This document shows, one piece after another, positions 1 to 13,600 of a stretch of 64,000 bases of DNA. The stretch spans positions 930,001-994,000 of the forward strand of contig NZ_PPFB01000001.1 of NCBI RefSeq assembly GCF_002899455.1, given 5' to 3'. How positions within the stretch are numbered: the first letter of the stretch is position 1; every line of letters starts with the position of its first letter. A program made the position numbers and the translations under genes. The DNA is from Streptomyces sp. DH-12 (lineage in GTDB: Bacteria > Actinomycetota > Actinomycetes > Streptomycetales > Streptomycetaceae). A model generated the notes under the pieces. It did not search any database, had not been told where the DNA came from, and saw only the letters and a program-made list of their open reading frames with translations.

Positions 1-1655
1 ACACGGCGTCCAGCGCTGCGGCGTAGGCGGGGTAGGCGGTGTACAGCTCCCGTCCCATGCCGATTCGCTGGCTGCCCTGGCCGGTGAAGAGGAAGGCCGT
101 ACGGCCGTCCACGGGGGTACCCCGCACGGCCGGTGCCGCGCAGCCGTCGACCGCTTCGGTGACGGTGGAGGCCACCACGACGGCGCGGTGCGGCAGTCCG
201 GCCCGTCCGAAGGCCAGGGTCCGGCCCGCCGGCGCCAGGTCTCCACGCGCGGCGCCGGCGAGGGCAGCACCCACCCGGTCCGCCTGCGCGAGCAGAGCCG
301 CGTCGTTATGCGCGGACAGCAGCAGGGGCACGACCGGCATCGGCGCGGCGGGCGGGGCTACCCCCTCGGCCGGCGGCTCCTCCACGATGACGTGGGCGTT
401 GGTACCGCTGATGCCGAAGGAGGACACGCCTGCCCGGCGCGACCGGTCGGACTCGGGCCACGGCACCGCCTCGGTGAGCAGTTCGACCGCCCCGGCGGAC
501 CAGTCCACGTGCGGGCTGGGCTCGTCGATGTGGAGGCTTCTGGGGAGCACCCCGTGCTCCATCGCCATGACCATCTTGATGACCCCGGCCACGCCGGCGG
601 CGGCCTGGGAGTGTCCGATGTTGGATTTCAGGGAGCCCATCAGGAGGGGTGCCGTACGCTCCTGCCCGTACGTGGCGAGTACGGCGCGGGCCTCGATCGG
701 GTCGCCCAGCGTGGTACCGGTGCCGTGGGCCTCCAGTGCGTCGACGTCCGCGGCGGTCAGGCCCGCGTTGGTCAGGGCCTGGCGGATCACCCGCTCCTGC
801 GAGGAGCCGTTGGGGGCGGTGAGGCCGTTGCTCGCACCGTCCTGGTTGACGGCGGTTCCCCGGATCACGCCGAGGACCCGGCGGCCGTTGCGCCGGGCGT
901 CGGAGAGCCGTTCCAGCAGGAGGATTCCGGCGCCTTCGGCCCAGGCCGCCCCGTCCGCCTGGGCGGAGAAGGACTTGCACCGGCCGTCCGGTGCCAGGCC
1001 GCGCTGCCTGCTGAACTCCACGAACAGAGTGGGCGCGGCGAGGACGGTCACCCCGCCGGCCAGGGCCAGCCCGCACTCGCCGTTCCGCAGCGCCTGCGCG
1101 GCGAGGTGGAGGGAGACGAGGGAGGAGGAGCAGGCGGTGTCGACGGTGATCGCCGGTCCCTGGAGGCCGAAGGTGTAGGCGACGCGGCCGGAGGCGACAC
1201 TGACCGTGCTGCCGACCGACAGATAGCCCTCCAGGGCCTCGGGGGCGTCCTTCAGGCGTGCCGCGTAGTCGTTGGCCATGACACCGGCGAACACCCCGGT
1301 CCGGCTGCCCTTGAGTGAGGCCGGGTCGATGCCCGCGCGTTCGAATGCCTCCCAGCAGATCTCCAGCAGCAGGCGCTGCTGCGGATCGATGGCGGTGGCC
1401 TCACGGGCGCTCACCCCGAAGAGCTCGGGGTCGAACTGCGGGGCGTCGTAGAGGAATCCGCCGTGCCGGGTGTACGAGGTGCCCATGTGGTCGGGGTCCG
1501 CGTCGTACAGGCCGTCCAGGTCCCAGCCACGGTCGTCCGGGAACGGGCCGATGGCGTCCCGCTCGTCGGACAGCAGCGCCCACAGCTCCTCCGGTGAGCT
1601 GACCTGGCCCGGATAGCGGCAGGCCATCGCGACGATCGCGATCGGCTCGTCGGAG
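1..1655 (-). other. PKS module 3, KS and start of AT (cut by window edge)
   Basis: A full KS with TACSSS (Cys4614) is followed by the post-KS linker. The first AT residues, including GQGSQ at about 70-84, are the last ones visible. The substrate and reductive domains of this module cannot be read from the window. Confidence 0.85.
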
Positions 1656-4600
1656 GCGCCGACGGCCGGTTCGGCCTCGGCCGGTGCGGCGTCCCGGCCG
1701 AGCAGCTCGGTCCGCAGGAAACCGGCCAGTTCGACTGTACTCGGGTGGTCGAACACCAGCGTCGCGGGCAGCTTCAGACCTGTGGCCGCGTTCAGCCGGT
1801 TGCGCAGTTCCACCGCCTTGAGCGAGTCGAAGCCCAGCTCGTTGAAGGCCCGGTCGGGCGCGACCTGGCCGGCGTCGGTGTGCCCCAGCACGGAGGCCAC
1901 CACGCCGCGGACCAGCTCCAGCAGCGCGCGCTCCTGGTCCTGGGGGGCCAGGGGCGCCAGGCGTTCCCGGAGGGAGTTCCCGCCCGCCCGCTCGCCGGCG
2001 GCGGTGCGCCGCGCCGGGCGCACCAGGCCGTGGAAGAGCGCGGGCAGGGTGCCGTCCTCGCTCCGGGCCCGCAGTCCGGTGTAGTCGAGCAGCGCCGGGA
2101 CGAGCATCGGGCGGCGGGTCGCGAGGGCCGCGTCGAACAGCGCAAGCCCCTGTTCGCTGCCGAGGGGGGCGATGCCGCCCCGGGCCATGCGGGCGAGGTC
2201 GGCGTCGGTCAGGTGACCGGTCATCCCGCTGCCCTCGGCCCACAGACCCCAGGCCAGCGACGTACCGGGCAGGCCGAGGGCCTGGCGGTGGTGTGCGAGG
2301 GCGTCCAGATAGGTGTTGGCCGCGGCGTAGTTGGCCTGCCCCGCCGTGCCGACCGTACCGGCGAGCGAGGAAAACAGGACGAACGCGTCCAGGTCCAGGT
2401 CGGCCGTCAGCTCGTGCAGGTGCCGGGCGGCGTCGACCTTAGGGCGCAGTACGTCGTCGAGCTGCCGGGCGGTGAGGGCGTGCAGCGTGCCGTCGTCGAG
2501 GACACCGGCGGTGTGCAGGACGGCGGTGAGCGGGTGCTCCGAGGGGATCGCGTCCAGCAGCGCGGCGACCGCCGTGCGGTCGGCAGTGTCGCAGGCGACC
2601 ACGGACACGGCGGCTCCGTGGGCGGCGAGTTCGGCCTCCAGCTCCGGCATGCCCGCCGCGTCCCGGCCACGGCGGCTCACCAGCAGCAGGTGCCGTGCGC
2701 CGTGGGCGGTGACGAGGTGGCGGGCGAACAGCCGGCCCAGGGTGCCGGTGGCGCCCGTGACGAGCACGGTGCCCGCGGGATCCAGGGCGGGCACGGTGTC
2801 GTCGCCAGCCGTGGGCGAGGTGACCAGCCGGGGTACGAGCAGCGCCCCGTCGCGCAGGCTCACCTGCGCGTCCGGTACGGCCAGCGCGCGGCCGAGCTCG
2901 GCCTCGGAGACGTCCCAGTCCGTCAGGTCCAGCAGCCCGAACCGGCCGGGGTGCTCGGCCATGGCGGTCCGCACCAGCCCCCAGACGGGAGCGGAGCCGA
3001 GTCCGGCCTCCGTGCGAGCGGTGGTCGCGTCGCGGGTCACGAAGACCAGGCGCGAGTCGGCGAACCGCTCCTCGGCGAGCCACTCCTGGGCCAGCCGCAG
3101 AGCCCGGTGGGCCACGGCGCCGGGGCCGTCCTCACCGGGGAACGGGACCACCACGAGCGGCGGGGCACCGACCGTGCCGGCGAGGTCCGGGTAACTGCCC
3201 AGAGGGGCCGGCAGACCGGGACCGGAGGCGCCGACGACGGCCCACCCGGTGGCCGGGGCGGCCTCCGGGGCGGTCGTCCACTCCACCTGGAGCAGCGGCC
3301 GGCGGGGCGCGCCCGAGCCGGCGATCCGCGCGGGGTCCACGGCCCGCAGGCCGAGCGTCCTCACCGACGCGATCGGCGCACCGCTCGCGTCGGCGAGGGA
3401 GAGGGCGGCGCCCGAGCCCTCCGGGGTGATCCGTACGCGCACCACGCCGGCGTCCACCGCGTACAGCCGGACGCCGGTCCAGGCGAACGGCAGCGCCAGG
3501 CGGCTGTCCTCCGCGAGCGCCAGCGGGTGCAGGGCGGCGTCGAGGAGGGCCGGGTGGATCCCGAACTCGCCCGGGGCGACGCCCTCCGGGAGCGCGACCT
3601 CGGCGAACATCTCCCGGTCGGCGCGCCACAGCGCCCGCAGGCCCTGGAAGGCGGGCCCGTACTGGAAGCCCCGCTCGGCGAGCGTGTCGTAGGCCGCCGT
3701 CAGGTCGACCGGTTCGGCGCCGGCCGGGGGCCACGGGGTGCCGGCCTGTACGGCCGGACCTTCCTTCGCGTGGCCCAGTACGCCGGTGGCGTGCAGGGTC
3801 CACGGGTGGACGGCGGCGGCGTCGGGCTCGGGTTCCGGGCGGGAGTGCACGGACAGCGCGCGCCGGCCCTCCTCGTCCGGGGCGTCGACCACGACCTGGA
3901 GCTGGACTCCGCCACGGCCGGCCAGCACCAGGGGGGCCTGGAGGGTCAGCTCGTCGAGCTCGTCGAGGCCGGTGTGGTCACCCGCCCGGATGGCGAGGTC
4001 CACGAAGGCGGTACCGGGGAGCAGCACGGTGCCGGCCACGGCGTGGTCCGCGAGCCAGGGCTGCGTGGTCAGGGAGATCCTGCCGCTGAGGACCAGCTTG
4101 TCCTGGTCGGCCGTCCAGAGCGCGGCGCCGATGAGCGGGTGCCGCTCGGCGGCCATGCCGAGCCCGCCCGCGTCCCCGGCCGACGCCGGGCCCTCCAGCC
4201 AGTGGCGCCGGCGCTGGAAGGGGTAGGTCGGCAGGTCGACGACCGCGCCGGGCCCGCCGACCACCGCGGTCCAGTCGAGCGGGGCGCCCGAGACGTGGGC
4301 CTGCGCGGCGGAGGCGAGGAAGTCGTCGATTCCGCCCTCGTCACGGTGGAGCGACGGCACGGTGACGGCACTGTCGTACGGTGTGTCGTCGATCGTCTCC
4401 TGAAGCGCGACGGTCAGCACCGGGTGGGCGCTGGCCTCGATGAACACGCGGTGGCCCTGTGCGAGCAGGGTCCGGGTGGCCTCCTCCAGCCGGACGGTCC
4501 GGCGCAGGTTGCTGAACCAGTACGAGCCGTCGAGCTCCGTGCCGTCCAGCGGCTGCCCGGTGACGGTGGAGAGGAAGGGCACATCGACGGCGCGCGGGGT

Positions 4601-7600
4601 GAGCGAGGACAGGGCGTCGAGCAGCTCGTCCCGCACGCTGTCCACGTGCGCGGAGTGGGAGGCGTAGTCGACCGGGATGCGCTTGGCGCGCAGACCGTTG
4701 GCCTTGCAGTGGGCGACCAGCTCCTCCAGGGCGGTCACCTCTCCGGCGACCACCACGGAACGCGGACCGTTGTGCGCGGCGATGTCGATCGCGCCGTCCC
4801 ACCGCGCGACGAGCTCACCCACCTCACCCGCCGGCAAGGCCACCGAGACCATCCCACCCGTACCCGCCAGCCTCACGATCGCCCGACTGCGCAACGCCAC
4901 GACCTTCGCCGCATCCTCCAGCGACAACGCCCCCGACACCACAGCCGCCGCGATCTCACCCTGCGAATGCCCCACCACCGCATCCGGCTCCACACCCACC
5001 GAACGCCACAACGCCGCCAACGACACCATCACCGCCCACAACGCCGGCTGCACCACATCCACCCGATCGAAACCAGGCGCACCCTCCACACCCCGCAACA
5101 CATCCAGCAACGACCACTCCGTGAACGGCGCCAACGCCCGCTCACACTCCCCTAGACGAGCAGCGAACACCGGCGACACCTCCACCAGCCCCACCGCCAT
5201 ACCCCGCCACTGCGACCCCTGACCCGGAAACACGAACACCGTCGTGCCCGGACTGGTGACGGTGCCCCGCACCAGGTTCGGCGCGGGCCCGCCCGAGGCC
5301 AGCGCGTCGAGACCGGCGAGCAGTTCGTCGCGGCCGGCGCCGGAGACCGCCGCCCGGAAGGGGAGGTGCGGGGCGCGGGTGGCGAGAGCCGAGGCCACCC
5401 GTGCCGGGTCGACGGTCTCCGGGGCCAGCAGCTCGCGCACCTGGCCGGCGCGCGCCGCCAGGGCCGCCTCGCTCTTCGCCGAGACCACCAGCGGAAGCCC
5501 CGCCACCACCGGTTCGCCGGTCGCGGCAGGCTCGGGGCCCTGCTCCAGGACCACATGGGCGTTCGTACCGCTGATACCGAACGAGGACACGGCCGCGCGG
5601 CGCGGACGCGCCACCTCCGGCCACGGCCTGCGCTCGGTGACCAGCTCCACCGCACCCGCCGACCAATCGACGTGGGGTGTGGGCTCGTCCACGTGCAGCG
5701 TCGGCGCGAGCTCCCCGTGGCGCATCGCCATCAGCATCTTGATGATGCCCGCGACACCCGCGGCGGCCTGCGTGTGACCGATGTTCGACTTGACCGAACC
5801 CAGCCGCAGGGGCTCCTCGCGTTCCTGGCCGTAGGTGGCGAGCAGCGCGTTGGCCTCGATCGGGTCACCGAGCCGGGTGCCGGTGCCGTGCGCCTCGACC
5901 GCGTCCACCTCGTGCGGGGCGAGACGGGCGTTGGCGAGGGCCTGGCGGATGACGCGTTCCTGTGAGGGCCCGTTGGGGGCGGTGAGGCCGTTGCTCGCAC
6001 CGTCCTGGTTGACCGCGGAACCCCGGATCACCCCCAGCACGGTGTGCCCGAGCCGCTGGGCGTCCGACAGCCGCTCCAACACCAGCATGCCCGCGCCCTC
6101 GCCCCAGCCCGTACCGTCCGCCGACGCCGCGAACGACTTGCAGGTCCCGTCCGGCGACAGACCGCGCTGACGCGAAAACTCGACGAAGGTCGTCGGCGTG
6201 GACATCACGGTGACCCCGCCGGCGAGTGCCATCGAGCACTCGCCCTGGCGCAGCGCCTGAGTGGCCAGGTGCACCGCCACCAGGGAGGACGAACACGCCG
6301 TGTCCAGCGTCACCGCCGGTCCTTCCAGACCGAACGTGTAGGCCACCCGGCCCGACAGGACACTGGAGATCGTGCCCGTCAGCAGATGCCCCTCGAAGCC
6401 CTCCGGCGCATGTCCCAGCCGCGACCCGTAGTCGTTGTACATCACACCCGCGTAGACACCGGTCGAGGAGCCGCGCAGCGAGGCGGGGTCGACTCCCGCA
6501 CGCTCCAGCGCCTCCCAGGCGACCTCCAGCAGCACCCGCTGCTGCGGGTCGGTCGCGATCGCCTCACGCGGGCTCAGGCCGAAGAACTCGGCGTCGAAGT
6601 CGGCGGACCCGTAGAGGAATCCGCCCTTACGGGTGTACGACGTGCCGGTCTTGTCGGGGTCCGGGTCGTAGAGGCTCTCCACGTCCCATCCTCGGTCGGC
6701 CGGGAACTCGTCGATCGCGTCCCGGCCCTCCGCGACGAGCCGCCACAGGTCCTCCGGCGAGGAGACCCCGCCCGGATAGCGGCATCCCATACCGACCACG
6801 GCGATCGGCTCGTCCGTTCCCTGGGCGTGGGCGGCCACCGACGGGACGACGGCCGTCCCGGTCGCGTCGAGCCGGTCCAGCAGGAAGTCCGCCACCGCCC
6901 GGGGCGACGGGTGGTCGAACACGAGGGTGGTGGGCAGGCGCAGCCCGGTCACCGCGCTGAGCCGGTTGCGCAGTTCGACACCCATGAGGGAGTCGAAGCC
7001 GATGTCCATGAACGCCTTGACCGGGTCGATGCCGGCGCCGGCCCCGTGCCCGAGGACCAGCCCCACGGTCTCCCGTACGGTCCGGAGCACGGCCTGGGCC
7101 CGCTCCTCCGCGCCCAGCGCGTTCAGCCGCCCGGCCCACGACGAGCCGGCGCCGGCGGTGGCCGCCTGCCGACGGCGGACGCGGACCAGGCCGGTGAACA
7201 GCTCGGGAAGCGTGTTCTCAGCGGCACGGGTCCGCAGGGCGCGCAGGTCGAGTTCGGCGGGGACCAGCAGCGGCTCCGCCGAGGCGAGCGCCGCGTCGAA
7301 GAGGTCGAGGCCCAGTTCCGGGGTCAGCGGGACGATCCCGCTCCGCTTCCACCGCGCGACATCGGCGTCGGTGAGGGTCGCGGCCATGCCGTCGGCGCTG
7401 TCCCACAGGCTCCACGCGAGGGAGGTGGCGGGCAGGTTCCGGGCGCGGCGGTGCTGCGCGAGGGCGTCGAGGAAGGTGTTCGCGGCGGCGTAGTTGGCCT
7501 GGCCGGCGTTACCCATGAGACCCGCGATGGACGAGAACATCACGAACGAGGCGAGGCCGTGGGACTCGGTGAGGCGGTGGAGGTTCCAGGCCGCGTCCAC

Positions 7601-10600
7601 CTTCGGACGCATCACGCGCTCCAGCTGACCGGCCGACAGCGAGGCGACCGTCGTGTCGTCCAGGACACCCGCCGTGTGCACCACGGCGGTCAGCGGACGC
7701 TCGGCCGCGACCTCGTCCAGCAGACCGGCCAGCGCGCCGAGGTCCGACACGTCACAGGCCGCCACGCGCGCCCGCGCGCCCGCCTCCGCCAGCTCTGCCA
7801 CGAACTCGGCGGCCCCCGGCGTCCCACCCCCGCGACGCGACACCAGCAGCAGGTGCCGGGCACCGTGATGCGTCACCAGGCGGCGCGTCACCAGCCGGCC
7901 CAGCGTGCCCAGGGCACCGGTCACCAGGACCGTGCCCTCCGGGTCCAGATTCTCCGCCACGCCCGCCGCGACACCCTCGGCACGCGTCAGGCGCGGCACG
8001 AACAGCGCGCCGCCCCGCACCGCCACCTCGGGCTCACCCGACGCCAGCACGGTGGGCAGCAGCTCCGCCCCGCCCTCGTCGACGTGGGCGAGGACCAGCC
8101 GGCCGGGCTGCTCGGTCTGCGCGGTACGGATCAGGCCCACGAGCGGGGCCGTGTGCAGTGCGCCGTCCGGGACGACGAGGACGAGGCGGCTGTCCGCGAA
8201 CCGCGGGGCAGCCAGCCACTCCTGTACCGTCTCCAGCCCACGCGAGGCGGTGGAGTGGGTCCGGTCGAGTACGTCACCGATGCCTTCGTCGACGAGTTCC
8301 CGCTCGCCGATCACCACGAATTCCGGCACATCGGATCCGGCGTCGAGCGCGGCGCCGAGGGCGGCGAGGTCGGCGTAGGGCGCCTCGCCCAGCCGGACCC
8401 ACCGCCGGCCGGCGACCGGCTCGGCCGCCGGGACGGGCTCCCAGGCCACCCGGTACAGGGACTCCACGGCCGGGCCGGCGACGGCGATCCGGTCGCGGGC
8501 GACCGGCCGCAGGGTGACCGACTCGATGGTCGCCACCGGAGCGCCGGCGCCGTCGGCGAGAGCGAGACGGGCCGTGTCCTGGCCGGTCCGGGTCCAGTGG
8601 ACGCGCACCACCGTGGCGCCGACCGCATGCGGCGCGAAGCCCGCGAACGAGAACGGCAGTCGGATCGTGGTGTCGTCCTGCGCCGAGGCCGCGGCCTCCA
8701 GCACGAGCGGGTGCAGGACCGCGTCGAGCAGGGCGGGGTGCACCCCGAAGCGCGCGGCTCCCGGGTGGAGCTGCTCGGGCAGGACGGCCTCGGCGAACAG
8801 GTCGTCACCGGCGCGCCAGGCGGCCCGCAGCCCCTGGAAGGCCGGCCCGTAGCCGTAGCCCAGGTCGCCGAGGCGGTCGTAGACGCCGTCCAGCGGGACG
8901 GGCGTGGCGCCTGCCGGGGGCCATGTCTCCAGGGAGACACCCGGCGAGGGGACGGCGGAGGTGAGCAGGCCGGTCGCGTGGGCGGTCCATTGTTCCTCGC
9001 CGGTCCGTGCGTACACGGTGAACCGGCGGTCGCCGCGCACGTCGGCCCGGTCGACGGCCAGCCGCAGCTGAGCGCCCGTCGTCCCCGGGAGAGCCAGGGG
9101 GGCCTGGAGGGTGAGCTCCTCGACGCCGGCGTATCCCAGCTGTTCGGCCGCAGCGCCCGCGAGCTCCAGGAAAACCGTCCCCGGTACCAGGACCGTCCCA
9201 CCGATCGCGTGATCGACCAGCCACGGGTGCGAGGACGACGAGACCGAAGCCGAGAACTGGACCGCGTCACCGTCCGGCTCCGTGATCACCGCAGCCAGCA
9301 GCGGGTGATCCACAGCCGTCAGACCCAGACCCGCCGCGTCACCGGAGCGCGGCGCGTCCAGCCAGAAGCGTTCGCGCTGGAAGGCATACGTCGGCAGCTC
9401 CACCACACGGGAGCCCGGCAGGAACCGCTCCCAGTCCACACCCGCGCCGTGTGCGTGCACAGCGCCCAGGGCGGCGAGCAGGGAACGCTTCTCGGGACGG
9501 TCCTTGCGCAGCACCGGAACCGTGACGACGCCCTCGGCGCCGTCCAGGCACTCGCCCGTCAGAGCCGCGAGTGTCCCGTCGGGGCCCAGCTCCACGAACG
9601 CCGTCACACCGAGACCGGTCAGCGTGGCGATGCCGTCGGCGAAACGGACCGCCGAACGGGCCTGCACGGCCCAGTACTCGGGAGTGAACTCCTCGACCAC
9701 CTCACCGGTGACATTCGAGACGACCGGGATCCGGGGAGCCGAATGGGTCAGGGTCCGGGCGATCTCGGTGAGCTCTGCCAGCATGCCGTCCAGGTGCGCG
9801 GAGTGGAAGGCGTGGCTCACCTTCAGCCGTGTGGCCCGCACGCCCTCCCCGCGCGCCAGCTCCAGGACGTCGAGCACGGCCGTCTCGTCACCCGAGATCA
9901 CGGTGGCGGCAGGGCTGTTGACCCCGGCCACCTCCACCCCGGAGCGGCCCTCCAGCCACCCGGCGACGCGCGCCTCCCCCGCGTTCAGGGCGGCCATCGC
10001 CCCGCCCTCGGCAACACCCTCCATCAGACGCGCCCGCGCGCACACCAGACGCGCGGCGTCCTGGAGCGACAGCACATCCGCCACATGGGCCGCCGCCAGC
10101 TCACCCACCGAATGACCCACCAGGTAGTCCGGAGTCACCCCGTAACGGGTCAGCAGACGGAACAGGGCCACCTCGACCGCGAACAACGCCGGCTGGGTGT
10201 AGAGGGTCCGCCGCAGCAGCTCCGGCTCGCCCTCGATCACCTCGGCGAGCGAACGGTCCAGGTGGACGTCCAACGCCTCCGCGACCTCGTCGAACGCAGC
10301 CGCGAACACCGGCTCCGCCGCGTACAGCTCGCGGCCCATGCCCACCCGCTGACTGCCCTGCCCCGAGAACAGGAACGCCACCGGGCCCGCCGATGCGGCC
10401 TCACCCGGAGTCAACGTCCGTAGGGCGTCAAGGAGTTCCTCGCGGGTCTCCCCCACGACCACCGCGCGGTGGGCGAATCGGGCACGTGATACGGCCAGCG
10501 CACGGCCCACGGCCGCGGCGTCCAGCTCCGGCCGTTCCTCCAGGAACGACACCAGCCGCTGCGCCTGCTCCGACAGAGCGGCCCGCGACCTGCCCGACAC

Positions 10601-13600
10601 CACCCACGGCACCGGTCCCGGCACCGACGGCTCCGCCACCGGGGCTTCTGTCTCCGTCACCTGCTCGACGATGAGGTGTGCGTTGGTACCGCTGATTCCG
10701 AACGACGAGACGGCTGCCCGGCGCGGGCGACCGCGCTCCGGCCACTGCTCGGCCCGCGTCAGCAGCTCCACCGCGCCGGCCGACCAGTCGACGTGCGGGG
10801 TCGCCTCGTCCACGTGCAGCGTCGCCGGGAGCACCCCGTGCCGCATGGCCATGACCATCTTGATCACGCCCGCGACACCCGCCGCGGCCTGCGTGTGACC
10901 GACGTTCGACTTCAGCGAGCCGAGGCGGAGCGGCTCCTCGCGGTCCTGGCCGTAGGTGGCCAGGAGCGCCTGCGCCTCGATCGGGTCGCCGAGCCTGGTG
11001 CCCGTGCCGTGCGCCTCCACCGCGTCCACCTCGGACGCCGACAGGCGGGCGTCGGCCAGCGCGGCGCGGATGACCCGCTCCTGCGCGGGCCCGTTCGGGG
11101 CCGCCAGGCCGTTGCTCGCCCCGTCCTGGTTCACGGCGGAACCACGGATCACCGCGAGCACCCGGTGCCCGTTGCGTTCCGCGTCCGACAACCGCTCCAG
11201 CACCAGCAGGCCCACGCCCTCGGCCCAGCCTGTACCGTCCGCCGACGACGAGAACGCCTTGCACCGCCCGTCCGGCGACAGCCCGCGCTGCCGGGAGAAC
11301 TCCACGAACATGCCGGGCGTGGCCATGACGGACACACCGCCGGCGAGCGCCATGGAGGACTCGCCCTGGCGCAGCGACCGCGCGGCGAGATGGAGTGCGA
11401 CGAGTGAGGACGAGCAGGCGGTGTCGACCGTCACCGCCGGGCCTTCGAGACCGAAGGTGTAGGCCAGCCGGCCCGAGGCCACACTGGCGGTGTTGCCCGT
11501 CAGCAGGTAGCCGTCGTGTCCGCCGGACGGCTCGTGCAGCCTCGGCCCGTACTCCTGCGCCGTGGCGCCCACGTACACACCGGTTCGGGTGCCGCGCAGC
11601 GCGGCGGGGTCGATGCCCGCCTGCTCCAGAGCCTCCCAGGCCGTCTCCAGCAGCAGCCGCTGCTGGGGCTCCATCGCCGCCGCCTCCCGGGGGCTGATGC
11701 CGAAGAACTCGGCGTCGAACCGGTCCGCGTCGTGCAGGAAGCCGCCCTGGGTGGCATAGGTCGTGCCGGGGCTGTCCGGATCGTCGGTGAAAAGCGCGTC
11801 GAGGTCCCAGCCCCGGTTGGCCGGGAATGCGCCGATCGCGTCGGCCTCGTCGCTGACCAGGTTCCACAGGTCCGCGGGGGAGGCGACCCCGCCCGGCAGC
11901 CGGCACGCCATGCCCACGATCGCGATCGGCTCGTCGAGCGCCACGGCCGCGTAGGCGTCGTCGTCCAGGCCCTGGTCCTGGCCTTCGTACAGGTCCTCGT
12001 ACAGCTCCTCGTCCGGGTCCTCGGCCAGGTCCGGGAGCTGAGCGCCGAGGTGTGCGGCGAGTACGGCCGGAGTCGGGTGGTCGAAGAGGAGGCCGGCGGG
12101 CAGCGACAGCCCGGTGGCCCTGTTCAGCGCGTTCCGGAGCTCGACGGACGAGACGGAGTCGAAGCCCAGGTCCTTGAAGGTCGTGTCGATGTCGACGTCA
12201 CGCGCCGAGCCGTGGCCGAGCACCGCCGCCGCGTGCGCACGCACCAGCTCCAGGGCGTCGCCGCGCGGCGCGGACCTCTTCCGGCCGCTCCGCCGTGCCA
12301 CGGCGGTCCGGACCGGGGCCGGCCCGGCCGCCGGGCCCTCCAGCCAGTAGTGCTCACGCTGGAAGGCGTACGTGGGTAGATCCACCAGCCCCGGACCCGG
12401 CAGCAGACGCTCCCAGTCCACCTCCACGCCGTTGGCGTGCGCCTCCGCGACCGAGGTCAGAAAACGGTCCTGCCCCCCGTCGTCGCGGCGCAGCGATCCG
12501 ACGACGATGGTGCCGCCGACTCCGGCCTCCTCGGCCGTTTCGCTGAGGGCCGAGGTGAGCACCGGGTGGGCGCTGACCTCGATGAAGACGTGATGCCCGT
12601 CGTCGAGCAGAGCGCGGGTGGCTTCCTCCAGCCGGACGGTCCGGCGCAGGTTGCTGAACCAGTACGAGCCGTCGAGCTCCGTGCCGTCCAGCGGCTGCCC
12701 GGTGACGGTGGAGAAGAAGGGGATGTCACCCGCACGCGGCGTGACATCGGCCAGCAGCTCCCGCAGCTCGTCCCTCAGCAGGTCGACGTGGGCGGAGTGG
12801 GAGGCGTAGTCGACCTTGATGGTGCGGGCACGGTACCCCTCGGCCTCACCGCGCGCGACGAGGTCGGCCAGGGCCTCCGGGTCGCCGGAGACGACCGTGC
12901 TCCGGGGACCGTTGTGCGCGGCGATGTCGATCGCGCCGTCCCACCGCGCGACGAGCTCACCCACCTCACCCGCCGGCAAGGCCACCGAGACCATCCCACC
13001 CGTACCCGCCAGCCTCACGATCGCCCGACTGCGCAACGCCACGACCTTCGCCGCATCCTCCAGCGACAACGCCCCCGACACCACAGCCGCCGCGATCTCA
13101 CCCTGCGAATGCCCCACCACCGCATCCGGCTCCACACCCACCGAACGCCACAACGCCGCCAACGACACCATCACCGCCCACAACGCCGGCTGCACCACAT
13201 CCACCCGATCGAAACCAGGCGCACCCTCCACACCCCGCAACACATCCAGCAACGACCACTCCGTGAACGGCGCCAACGCCCGCTCACACTCCCTCAGACG
13301 AGCAGCGAACACCGGCGACACCTCCACCAGCCCCACCGCCATACCCCGCCACTGCGACCCCTGACCCGGAAACACGAACACCGTCCTACCGGGGCCTCCC
13401 GGCACCGCACGGCCCGTCACCACACCGGCCGCAGGCAGGCCCTCGGCCAACGCCCGCACACCCGCCAGCAGTTCGTCGGGAGTCTGCCCCACGACCACCG
13501 CACGGTGATCGAAGCGGGCACGCGACGCCGCGAGCGAGCGGCCCACCGCCGCGGCGTCCAGCTCCGGCCGCTCCTCCAGGTACGACACGAGCCGCCCGGC

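Noticed and set aside
1745..5155. Very long plus-strand open frame of over 1100 codons inside the PKS gene
   Set aside because: It is the antisense shadow of the PKS reading frame. Its translation has no domain and is dominated by Arg/Gly/Val/Gln as expected for the reverse frame of high-GC coding DNA.
6044..10423. Plus-strand open frame of about 1460 codons
   Set aside because: Again antisense to PKS modules 1 and 2. All KS, AT, DH, KR and ACP motifs read on the minus strand.
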